Shown here piece after piece: positions 9,201 to 16,058 of a stretch of 64,000 bases of DNA (positions within the stretch are counted from its first letter, which is position 1; the number at the start of each line of letters is the position of its first letter). The notes beneath the pieces are model-generated. The model was given only the letters and a program-made list of their open reading frames with translations. It was not told the origin of the DNA and ran no database searches. Both the position numbers and the translations under genes were made by a program. Location of the stretch: positions 158,556-222,555 of the forward strand of contig JALONG010000006.1 of NCBI GenBank assembly GCA_025455065.1, read 5' to 3'. This DNA comes from Candidatus Kapaibacterium sp. (GTDB lineage Bacteria; Bacteroidota; Ignavibacteria; Kapaibacteriales; UBA4661).

Positions 9201-9405
9201 GCAGTACACCTATGCAAGTGCTGAAGCGGTGTCGGAGGTTGCCGATGCGGTTTCTGCACAAATGGCAAATGGTAATGGCGCTCCAAAAACGATTGTTAAT
9301 GCCGCACCAAAAATCGGGCGTAATGACCCTTGTCCGCTTGACCCGAATAAGAAGTTTAAGAAATGTTGCGGCGCTGCGGGCGGAACGCATTGTTTGAAGC
9401 AATGA
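6217..9405 (+). CDS. secA: Protein translocase ATPase SecA
   Basis: 1062 residues. SecA drives preproteins through SecYEG using ATP. Visible are the Walker A in MATGEGKTLVA (about residue 160), the DEVDS Walker B, the preprotein cross-linking region, the second helicase lobe with TNMAGRGTDI and RQLRGRAGRQGDPG, and a C-terminal SEC-C tail. The protein is longer than the Escherichia coli form (901 residues), mainly through an early helical insert (about 60-100) and one near residues 330-390, as seen in Chlorobi/Bacteroidota SecAs. The tail reads CPLDPNKKFKKCCG, so the second zinc-ligand Cys of the usual CPCGSGKKYKxC motif is replaced by Leu. The gene ends in a strong terminator at 9451-9487. 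Confidence 0.98.
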   Translation: MLKFIEKIFGSKHDKDVKRMLPIVDEINELYAEYDKLSDEELRGKTAEFRALLAERTKEFQDEIAKLRDELKNGELSGEEIGDMYEQIGKLQDEEYETIQDTLDEILPQAFATVKQVAKRLSGHKYSVVGRETMWEMIPYDVQMMGGIVIHEGKIAEMATGEGKTLVAVAPMYLNALPQRGVHLVTVNDYLAQRDREWMLPVFDFLGIKTGCITSDMDPEDRQREYGCDITYGTNNEFGFDYLRDNMVGDASDMVQRPHNFAIVDEVDSVLIDEARTPLIISGPVHQSDHRYEEMNPSLRRLVEAQTRLVAKIVGDAERLLQPTGDNKKDKENRVEAGIALLRAHRGMPKNKKLMKMFTVPENMKLMRETELEYLRDQGTRMSEIDEELFYAIDERQHQIDLTEKGREFLSSAQTDKDFFVIPDVAAEMSMIEGDKEIEPTEKQLRKDIVMRLYAERSDRIHTVTQLLRAYSLYEKDVEYVVDGGKVKIVDEFTGRILEGRRYSDGLHQAIEAKEGVDVERDTQTLATVTLQNYFRIYRKLAGMTGTAETEAGEFYEIYKLDVCVIPTNRNIVRDDMNDLIYRTKREKFNAVIEEIKRETEKGRAILVGTTSVEVSELLSKMLMREKVKHNVLNAKQHQREAEIVAEAGQPRAVTIATNMAGRGTDIKLHPSVKDAGGLAILGTERHEARRIDRQLRGRAGRQGDPGSSKFFLSLEDDLMRLFGGERIAGVMQFLKVPEGEPIEHNQVTKSVERAQKKVEENNFGTRKRLLEYDNVMNQQREVIYSRRRHALLGDRMKGEILDYAREFADDLYDTCHEEADVEHFREELRTTLLCDIEMTQDEFKGLRREECTERVMEVAEEFYSRKEKTFGSDFMAELERVAILQTIDEKWREHLRVMDELKEGIHLRAYGQKDPLLEYKGEAYKIFVELIAEMNRESANFVFRYFPELSPEQIRQMQQPANGGNVSIAAPNGFVPRITTTNTNAMRFSRPSAEQYTYASAEAVSEVADAVSAQMANGNGAPKTIVNAAPKIGRNDPCPLDPNKKFKKCCGAAGGTHCLKQ

Positions 9406-9450
9406 TGTACCGCTCAAAGCAGCTTCATTGCTTGTTTTGACGACAACAAG

Positions 9451-9487
9451 AAACCCTTCAGCCGTTATCATGGTTGAAGGGTTTTTT
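9451..9487 (+). terminator. Rho-independent terminator of secA
   Basis: Stem AAACCCTTCAGCC (9451-9463) pairs with GGTTGAAGGGTTT (9472-9484) through 13 pairs including one G-U, with an 8-base loop, followed by a run of six Ts. It begins 46 bases after the secA stop codon. It also shows that an in-frame TTG at 9474 is not the start of the next gene. Confidence 0.9.
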
Positions 9488-9515
9488 GTCGGCAAAATTT
9501 CGTAGATTGTACGTT

Positions 9516-10481
9516 ATGGAATCGCTCAACATCATTCGCAATAACGATTACGATACGCCGTGGAAAGAAGCCATAGAGCTGTTTTTCCCGGAGTTTATGA
9601 CCATGTTTTTCCCCGAAGCCGCACGGGAAATAGATTGGACAGCCGAGTATGAATTTTTGGATAAGGAATTGCAGCAAATTGTCCGCGATGCCGAATTAGG
9701 TAAGCGTTTTGCGGATAAACTCGTGCGCGTACAACTTCGCAGCGCAGATGAGGAACGACGTGAGCAAATACTTTTGCTGCATATTGAAGTGCAAGGGCAG
9801 GTAGAATCAGACTTTGCGAAGCGAATGTTTGTCTATCATTACAGGCTCTTCGACAAATATGACCGCCGAGTGGCAAGTATGGCACTTTTGACCGATGAAC
9901 AACCGCATTGGCGACCACAAGAGTTTTCCTACAAGGCGCTTGGTTGCTCGGTACAGATGCAATTTCCCGTTTGCAAAATGAGTGATTTTGCCGATGATTG
10001 GCAAGGCTTGGAAACAAGCACCAATCCCTTTGCGATTGTCGTTATGGCACATTTGAAGGCACAGCAAACACGCGGCAATATGGAAGAGCGCTTACACTCA
10101 AAAATCTACATTGCACGAGCGCTCTACAAAAGTACAATGCCCAAAGCAACGGTGCTTGAGTTGATGCGGTTTCTGGATTGGCTTATTACCTTGCCCGAAG
10201 GTTTGCAAGAACAATTTACCACAACATCATATCAGTTGGAGGATACCTCTATGCCGTATTATGCAGATTTTGAACTCAAAGCGATGAACAAAGGTTTGTC
10301 CCAAGGCTTTCATCAATCTATTTTGATTCTTTTAGAAAGCAAATTTCCCGGAATGGAAAGCGTTTTTGCGCCAATGGTGGAAGATATTCATGACATAGAG
10401 CGTCTTAGACGAATCACTGCGGCAATAGCTTCTGTGCAAACAGTGGAAGAAGCGAAAATGCTGCTTACTCAAAACACGTAA
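9516..10481 (+). CDS. Rpn-family PD-(D/E)XK nuclease/transposase-like protein
   Basis: 321 residues from the ATG at 9516; an upstream in-frame TTG lies inside the secA terminator and is rejected. The N-terminal half resembles Rpn/PDDEXK_2 proteins (recombination-promoting nuclease-like): an early FFPEF-type segment, a charged helix, then ILLLHIEVQGQ, whose Glu-x-Gln is the family's core, and YHYRLFDKY. The C-terminal half is helical with no motif I know. Such genes are often multicopy and mobile-associated, and E. coli Rpn proteins stimulate recombination. It is a single gene with no inverted ends or direct repeats around it. Function beyond family membership is not known. Confidence 0.8.
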   Translation: MESLNIIRNNDYDTPWKEAIELFFPEFMTMFFPEAAREIDWTAEYEFLDKELQQIVRDAELGKRFADKLVRVQLRSADEERREQILLLHIEVQGQVESDFAKRMFVYHYRLFDKYDRRVASMALLTDEQPHWRPQEFSYKALGCSVQMQFPVCKMSDFADDWQGLETSTNPFAIVVMAHLKAQQTRGNMEERLHSKIYIARALYKSTMPKATVLELMRFLDWLITLPEGLQEQFTTTSYQLEDTSMPYYADFELKAMNKGLSQGFHQSILILLESKFPGMESVFAPMVEDIHDIERLRRITAAIASVQTVEEAKMLLTQNT

Positions 10482-10526
10482 AAACCGCATCCATACTTGT
10501 CTTGTAGAATCGCCCTCCTGTCATCG

Positions 10527-11921
10527 TTACGATTCTTCGGGCGCAATGCAGACCGTGTGCCAATCCTCTTCACGCAAGTATTTGTGCGCCAAATCAAGGA
10601 TGTCCTGCGCTGAAACCGATTCAATCGCTGCGACTTTTTCCTCGACGCTTTCAAACCGCCCTAAATAGAGTTCACTTTTGGCAAGAAGTGTCATGCGTCC
10701 CGAAAGGCTTTCCAAGCCCATGATGAGGCTGGATTTAAGCTGTTCTTTTGCGCGGCGCAATTCTGTTTTGCTCACGGGTTCTTCCGCAATACGGCGGAGT
10801 TCTTTGTGAATAAGTTTGCGTATTTTTTCTCGCTGCTGAGGCTCAAAACCCGCATAAATACTGAAGATGACGCTTTGCCGAATTTCACTGATAGCGGAGT
10901 AAATGCTGTAACATAAACCATGTTTTTCCCGCACAACCTGATTTAATCGGGAACTCATGCCGTCACCAAGAATAATGTTGAGCGCCGAAAGCGTGTAATA
11001 ATCACGGTCAGACATCTCCGGCACAAGTGCCGCTTGCGAAAAGTGCATCTGCTGAGTAGGCATCGTTGTTTCGTAGGTAGCTGCCGTGCGGCGTTTCGGG
11101 GGAGAGATTGAGCGGTGTGCCGATTGTACTTGCGCTTTTACCCGCGCTTTGGCGGTCATTTTTGCTTTGGGAGATGAGGCAAATGCTTGTTCAATCTGCG
11201 CCACAAGCCACTTGTGGTCAATGTTGCCCGAAGCGGCAATAATCATGCGTTCCGGCGTATAGTTGCGCTGGTGAAATTGCGCAATACCCTCGCGGTTAAT
11301 CGCGTTCATGGTCTCCGTTGTGCCACTAATCGGATGTGCGTAAGGATGTGCTTTTTTACCTTTGCCAAAAAGCAATTCGTCCAAATAATCGTTAATCATC
11401 TCTTCCGGCTCGTCTTCCAGTGATTTCATTTCTTCGATGATGATTTTTCGCTCTTTTTCCACGTCTGCCTCACGGAAAATGGGATGCTGGCACATATCGG
11501 CAAGAAGTTCCAATGACCGCACCAAATGGGCATCCAGCGCCCGAACATAATAACAGGTATGGTCTTTCGTCGTAAAAGCATTGAGATAACCGCCGACCGA
11601 TTCCAGCACATTGGCTATCTGCACCGATGAACGCTTGCGTTCCGGGGATGCTGTTCCGCGAAACACTAAATGCTCAATAAAATGAGTGATGCCATATTCT
11701 TGCGGCATCTCGTCGCACGAACCCACATCAATCCACGCTCCCAGCGCAAACGACTGCGCAGACGGAATTTGCTCGCTTACAACGCGAATACCGCTTGCAA
11801 GTGTGGTTTTTTCGGGATTGGTAAACGTTTGTGAGGAAGACGGGGTGCGTTTGGGCGCTGAAGGCTTGGTTCGCACTGTCTCAGAGGCTTTTCGGCGAAT
11901 GTGCCGAAGACGATGTTTCAT
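10527..11921 (-). CDS. M16-family zinc metallopeptidase (processing-peptidase-like)
   Basis: 465 residues from the ATG at 11921. A longer frame to 12065 would run antisense into queA and adds only non-conserved sequence. The inverted zinc motif HFIEH (His-x-x-Glu-His) is present near residue 105, with the distal Glu in KIIIEEMKSLEDEPEE. The C-terminal M16 domain includes the usual YxxxSGLNQV-like region (SSRLNQVVREKHGLCYSIYS). This is the single-chain half-size form typical of bacterial PqqL/mitochondrial-processing-peptidase-like enzymes. No signal peptide is obvious, so it is probably cytoplasmic. Its start is only 23 bases from the divergent queA start, so both promoters must overlap coding sequence. 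Confidence 0.92.
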   Translation of the reverse strand: MKHRLRHIRRKASETVRTKPSAPKRTPSSSQTFTNPEKTTLASGIRVVSEQIPSAQSFALGAWIDVGSCDEMPQEYGITHFIEHLVFRGTASPERKRSSVQIANVLESVGGYLNAFTTKDHTCYYVRALDAHLVRSLELLADMCQHPIFREADVEKERKIIIEEMKSLEDEPEEMINDYLDELLFGKGKKAHPYAHPISGTTETMNAINREGIAQFHQRNYTPERMIIAASGNIDHKWLVAQIEQAFASSPKAKMTAKARVKAQVQSAHRSISPPKRRTAATYETTMPTQQMHFSQAALVPEMSDRDYYTLSALNIILGDGMSSRLNQVVREKHGLCYSIYSAISEIRQSVIFSIYAGFEPQQREKIRKLIHKELRRIAEEPVSKTELRRAKEQLKSSLIMGLESLSGRMTLLAKSELYLGRFESVEEKVAAIESVSAQDILDLAHKYLREEDWHTVCIAPEES

Positions 11922-11944
11922 GGATTTTTCAAAAATAATCACAA

Positions 11945-13288
11945 ATGGAAGTGAACGAACATACAGAAAATTTATCGTACATCCCAACAATTCATGTTGC
12001 GGATTATTCCTATAATCTCCCCGCAGACCGCATTGCTGCTTATCCTCTGGCAGAACGTGATGCAAGTAAATTGCTTATTGCCGATATGCGGTTCACCGAT
12101 ATGCGGCAAGGCGAGACAAACTTGCCCGTCATTCACCACCGCCATTTCCGTAATATCGTTGAGGAAATTCCTGCATCGGCGCTGGTGATTGCCAATGACA
12201 GCCGCGTGATTGCTGCCCGGATTGAAATGCAAAAATCAACGGGCGGTCACGCGGAAGTCTTGTGTTTGCAGCCTGTCGCACCATCGCCAGACCCCGCAAT
12301 AACGCTGCAAAGCAAGGAACGATGCCGTTGGCAGTGTATGGTGGGTGGCAGGAAAATTGCAACGGGTGATGTGCTGTCGGCGGCATTGCTCACAAAACAC
12401 GGTGAAATCACGCTTTCGGCAACAATTATCGTGAAAGAAAGTGCTGAAGCGCTTGTGGAATTTACATGGGATGATGAGGAAATGCGTTTTGCCGAAGTCT
12501 TGGAAAGCCTTGGACACGTGCCGCTTCCGCCGTACATCAAGCGTGAAGACGAAGCAAGCGACAAAGAGCGTTACCAGACCGTGTATGCGGCGCATAGCGG
12601 CTCTGTGGCTGCGCCGACGGCTGGGCTGCACTTTACGGAGCGTGTGTTGGGGGAAATGGAGCAGAAAGGGATTCAAAGGGCGCACGTAACCTTGCACGTC
12701 GGGGCTGGAACATTCAAGCCCATGAGCGGTACGGAAGCACACGAACACGTCATGCACGAAGAACGAATTTGCGTCCCGAAGGCAGTTTTGGAGGGGCTTG
12801 CAGCACAACTCATGCGCCATGAACACAAAGGGCAATCACCCGTCGTTGCTGTTGGTACGACATCCATGCGTACGCTGGAATCCCTGTATTGGTGGGGTGT
12901 TCGGCTCTTGACATTGGACGGTGATGCACGGGAGCGCGATATGTTGGACATTCGTCAATGGGATGCTTTTCGGTTGCAAGACCGCTTTAGGGAAAAACTT
13001 CCACCAGCGAGTGTGGCGCTACTAACGGTGCAAGAATGGCTTCAAACAAGGCGTTTGGATGCTGTCGTCGGTGAAACACAAGTGATGATTGCACCCGGCT
13101 ACGGATTTCGCGTATGTCATGGCTTGATAACCAATTTTCACCAGCCGGAAAGTACGTTGATGCTCCTTGTGGCGGCGTTTTTGACCGTTAATGGCGTTTC
13201 TGCTTGGCGAAATGTTTATGAAACTGCCTTGGCAAATGATTACCGTTTTTTGAGTTATGGGGATTCGTCGCTGTTGTGGCGTACGTGA
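11945..13288 (+). CDS. queA: tRNA preQ1(34) S-adenosylmethionine ribosyltransferase-isomerase
   Basis: 447 residues. QueA transfers the ribosyl part of SAM to preQ1 in tRNA to make epoxyqueuosine. Diagnostic segments are VADYSYNLPADRIAAYPL at the N-terminus, SALVIANDSRVIAARI, HVPLPPYIKREDEASDKERYQTVYA, GSVAAPTAGLHFT, HVGAGTFKPM, VGTTSMRTLES and LITNFHQPESTLMLLVAAF. It is about 90 residues longer than E. coli QueA. The extra sequence lies mainly around residues 325-375, between the TSMRTLES motif and the last conserved block, as in Bacteroidota homologues. Divergent from the M16 protease. Confidence 0.96.
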   Translation: MEVNEHTENLSYIPTIHVADYSYNLPADRIAAYPLAERDASKLLIADMRFTDMRQGETNLPVIHHRHFRNIVEEIPASALVIANDSRVIAARIEMQKSTGGHAEVLCLQPVAPSPDPAITLQSKERCRWQCMVGGRKIATGDVLSAALLTKHGEITLSATIIVKESAEALVEFTWDDEEMRFAEVLESLGHVPLPPYIKREDEASDKERYQTVYAAHSGSVAAPTAGLHFTERVLGEMEQKGIQRAHVTLHVGAGTFKPMSGTEAHEHVMHEERICVPKAVLEGLAAQLMRHEHKGQSPVVAVGTTSMRTLESLYWWGVRLLTLDGDARERDMLDIRQWDAFRLQDRFREKLPPASVALLTVQEWLQTRRLDAVVGETQVMIAPGYGFRVCHGLITNFHQPESTLMLLVAAFLTVNGVSAWRNVYETALANDYRFLSYGDSSLLWRT

Positions 13289-13424
13289 TATGTTCGTCTT
13301 GTGCTACGGTATTTTTGCCCCAGTGCTGACCGTACTTTGACGGTGAAAAATTTGCAGAAGAGTTGTATTTTTATGCTTCTCGAAAAAGTTCCATTTGTTT
13401 ACACAATCGCCCCACTGAAGTTTT

Positions 13425-15782
13425 ATGCGCTATTGCCACGATGTTCGCAACATTATCCTCTCCCTTCTTGTAAACCCGCTCCAAACCTGCATTGTTGGAA
13501 TACTGCTTTTGTCGGCTGCTGTGAACGTTTCTGCCCAGCAATCCAGCATACAAACGCTTCCTGCGACGTTAAGCGGCACAGTGCAAGACGGTGAAAATAA
13601 AGAAACAATCGTAGGGGCTACGGTGAGCATCAAAGCACTGAAAATTGGCGCTGTTACGAATAAAAGCGGCTTTTTTTCGCTTAAAAATATTCCTGCCGGA
13701 AAACACCTCGTAACCGTGAGTTATTTGGGCTTTGCTAAAAAAGAAATCACGCTTGATTTTGCCGCAGGCGAAGCAAAAAAAATGACGTTTGAACTCAAAA
13801 AACAAATCACTAAATCCGGTGAAGTTACCGTAAGTGCGGAACGCGGAGAAGCAGAAAAGCGCCAAATTGCCGTGAGCCAAGTAAATATCCCGATTGAACA
13901 AATAAACCAAATTCGTATCGGCGGTGAGGCAGATGTGTTTCGAGCGATTCAATTTTTGCCGGGCGTGTTGTCGTCATCACAGATTTCAAGCGGCTTGTTT
14001 GTGCGTGGAGGCTCTCCTGACCAAAATTTAGTCTTGGTGGACGGTGCGGCTGTCTATAATCCAAGCCATTTGTTTGGGTTTTATTCCACGTTCAATACTG
14101 ATGCAATCAAAGATGTGGAACTTATCAAAGGTGGCTTTGGTGCGCAGTATGGCACACGGCTTTCGTCGGTCATCAACATCACGCAGAAAGAAGGCAACCG
14201 CGAAAAATTCGAGGGTTTGGCATCAGTCGGCTTGATTGCCTCTCGCGCTTCGGTGCAAGGTCCGCTTGGGAACGGCTCGTTTTTTGTCGGCGGACGGCGG
14301 ACGTATTTAGAATTAGTGCGGGCTGTCGTGCCGGTGGATGCGCTTACGGGCGGTGTTCCTATTCCGAATTTTTGGTTTTATGACGTTAATGCAAAAGTAA
14401 CGCAGCAAATCGGGCAGAATGACAAAATTTCCGCAAGCGTTTTTCTCAGTTCCGACGATTTGCAGTTCAAATCCACAGGCTTGGATGTGAATATCGGCAT
14501 TGGCAACCAAGCGGGTTCGCTGCGTTGGACGCATATTTTTGACGAAAATCTTTTTGCAACAACGGTACTTTCGACAAGTTCCTATCGCAATGGTTTCGAC
14601 GGCAGCAATTCGGGTTTTGTCTTTGGTGTCGAAAATACGATACGCGATTTTACGGGGCGCACAGACTTCGAGTGGTACGCAACGAATGAATTTACCGTGA
14701 ATATGGGTGCTGAGGTCAGCAATTTCCGTTTCGGCTACAAGCAAAACTTTACGGGGCGAGATACGACGCGGGTTTTGCCGGGTTCTTCGGATGCCGTCAC
14801 AAATTTTACGCTGGATGATTGGACGTATTCCGCATATGCTCAGACGAACTACCAATTTACGCCGTTTTTCTCTGCACAGGCAGGTTTGAGAGCGTATTAT
14901 CTGCAAGCAAACGGCAGTTTGCTTTGGGACCCTCGTGCCTCCTTGCGTTGGGAGTTGTCGCCGGATTTGACGGTGAAAGCCTCTTGGGGCATTTTTCACC
15001 AATACTTGCGATTGGCTTCTAACCCTGATTTTACCTTCTTCGACACGTGGTTGCCTACCGATGCGTCTCTTGGTCCGAGCAGTTCCACGCACTACATCCT
15101 TAGTTTTGAGACTAAACCCGTGCTGTTCGGCATTGATGACCTTGATTTTAATTTCGATGTCTATTACAAAACCCTCACGAATATCAACGAACTGAACACC
15201 TTCGCGCTGCGCTCCCGCAAGGCTTCGGAGATTTTCTTTTCGGGTAACGGCGAGGCGTATGGCGGAGAACTCTTTTTGCAGAAAAAAGCAGGGCGATTTA
15301 CGGGCTGGGTTGGATATGCTCTGGGCTGGGTAACGGCGCGGTTTGACAGCATTAACTTTGGTAATCTCTTTTTTCCGCGTTACGACAGGCGGCATGATTT
15401 CAAGATTGTCGCGCAGTATGAACTTAACGACGAGTGGGAATTGGGCGCATCATTTATTTTTCAATCGGGGCAGCCCTTTACAGGCGTAAGTTCGCGCTTT
15501 CAGACCGCTTTCCCAAGTGAGCGCGTCGGCACGGGGATTACAGTCTCGACAGCCCGTAACGGCTTGCGTTTGCCGCCGTCGCACCAACTTAACCTCAGTG
15601 CAAATTACAAATTCAAACTTGCGGGCTACAATGCGAGGTTGCTGATAGATATTTTCAACGTTTACTCGCGGCAAGACATTTGGTTCCGCTTTTACGACAC
15701 GACAAAGCCGACGGTGGAAGTAACCGATGTGCGCCTTTTGCCGATATTGCCGACGGTAACGCTGGAAGTGAAATTTCAGTAG
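13425..15782 (+). CDS. TonB-dependent receptor with carboxypeptidase-regulatory-like domain
   Basis: 785 residues. A signal peptide (cleavage near VSAQQ) precedes a CarboxypepD_reg-like domain (about 45-130: LSGTVQDGENKETIVGATV...GFFSLKNIPAGKHLVTVSYLGF), then a plug domain (FLPGVLSSSQISSGLFVRGGSPDQ, LVDGAAVYNPSHLFGFYSTF) and a 22-strand-type barrel ending in an aromatic-rich strand. It takes up an unknown ligand across the outer membrane with TonB energy. No SusD-like gene follows, so it is not a classical polysaccharide-utilisation pair. The ATG at 13425 gives a good signal peptide. The 136 bases upstream contain no recognisable operator. Confidence 0.93.
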   Translation: MRYCHDVRNIILSLLVNPLQTCIVGILLLSAAVNVSAQQSSIQTLPATLSGTVQDGENKETIVGATVSIKALKIGAVTNKSGFFSLKNIPAGKHLVTVSYLGFAKKEITLDFAAGEAKKMTFELKKQITKSGEVTVSAERGEAEKRQIAVSQVNIPIEQINQIRIGGEADVFRAIQFLPGVLSSSQISSGLFVRGGSPDQNLVLVDGAAVYNPSHLFGFYSTFNTDAIKDVELIKGGFGAQYGTRLSSVINITQKEGNREKFEGLASVGLIASRASVQGPLGNGSFFVGGRRTYLELVRAVVPVDALTGGVPIPNFWFYDVNAKVTQQIGQNDKISASVFLSSDDLQFKSTGLDVNIGIGNQAGSLRWTHIFDENLFATTVLSTSSYRNGFDGSNSGFVFGVENTIRDFTGRTDFEWYATNEFTVNMGAEVSNFRFGYKQNFTGRDTTRVLPGSSDAVTNFTLDDWTYSAYAQTNYQFTPFFSAQAGLRAYYLQANGSLLWDPRASLRWELSPDLTVKASWGIFHQYLRLASNPDFTFFDTWLPTDASLGPSSSTHYILSFETKPVLFGIDDLDFNFDVYYKTLTNINELNTFALRSRKASEIFFSGNGEAYGGELFLQKKAGRFTGWVGYALGWVTARFDSINFGNLFFPRYDRRHDFKIVAQYELNDEWELGASFIFQSGQPFTGVSSRFQTAFPSERVGTGITVSTARNGLRLPPSHQLNLSANYKFKLAGYNARLLIDIFNVYSRQDIWFRFYDTTKPTVEVTDVRLLPILPTVTLEVKFQ

Positions 15783-15822
15783 AGAATGGGTGAATCTATC
15801 GTGTTTGGTGAAAGAAAAATTA

Positions 15823-15910
15823 TCCACGAATCGCACGAATTGACACGAATTTTTTTTATGCTTGAATAGAAAAAAATCTTGATGCGTGAGGATTCGTGCG
15901 ATTTGTGGAC
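15823..15910. repeat. Family D palindromic element (copy D1)
   Basis: The left arm TCCACGAATCGCACGAATTG continues into ACACGAAT; the right arm reads ATTCGTGCGATTTGTGGAC, so the ends are imperfect inverted repeats around a T-rich centre. Within each arm an ACGAAT word recurs about every 9 bases. The same arms occur in a nested cluster at 52119-52378. The rest of the 15783-16058 gap shows no gene. Confidence 0.85.
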
Positions 15911-16042
15911 ATTAAAAACGGGAGTTGCCGAGTACATAAGTCATTCAACCTTTTGCCGCAAAAAAGCATCTTGTGGAGTAATTGTTGCATATCACGCAGA
16001 ACTTCACGATTTTTGTAATCTTGACTCTTTCCCCGTTTCACT

Positions 16043-16048
16043 AAGGAG
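16043..16048 (+). promoter_or_regulatory. Ribosome binding site fixing the PpiC gene start
   Basis: AAGGAG, 10 bases before the ATG at 16059. It rejects a frame that stays open 60 codons further upstream through repeat D1. Confidence 0.8.
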
Positions 16049-16058
16049 CTTTTTTGTA

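Noticed and set aside
9516..10481. Insertion sequence carrying the Rpn-like gene
   Set aside because: No terminal inverted repeats or target duplications are visible on either side; the left side is the secA terminator.
13301..13594. 97-residue frame ahead of the TonB receptor
   Set aside because: It overlaps the receptor's signal peptide in another frame and has no conserved features.
14313..15395. 360-residue open frame antisense to the TonB receptor
   Set aside because: Arg-rich shadow frame; the sense frame has clear receptor motifs.
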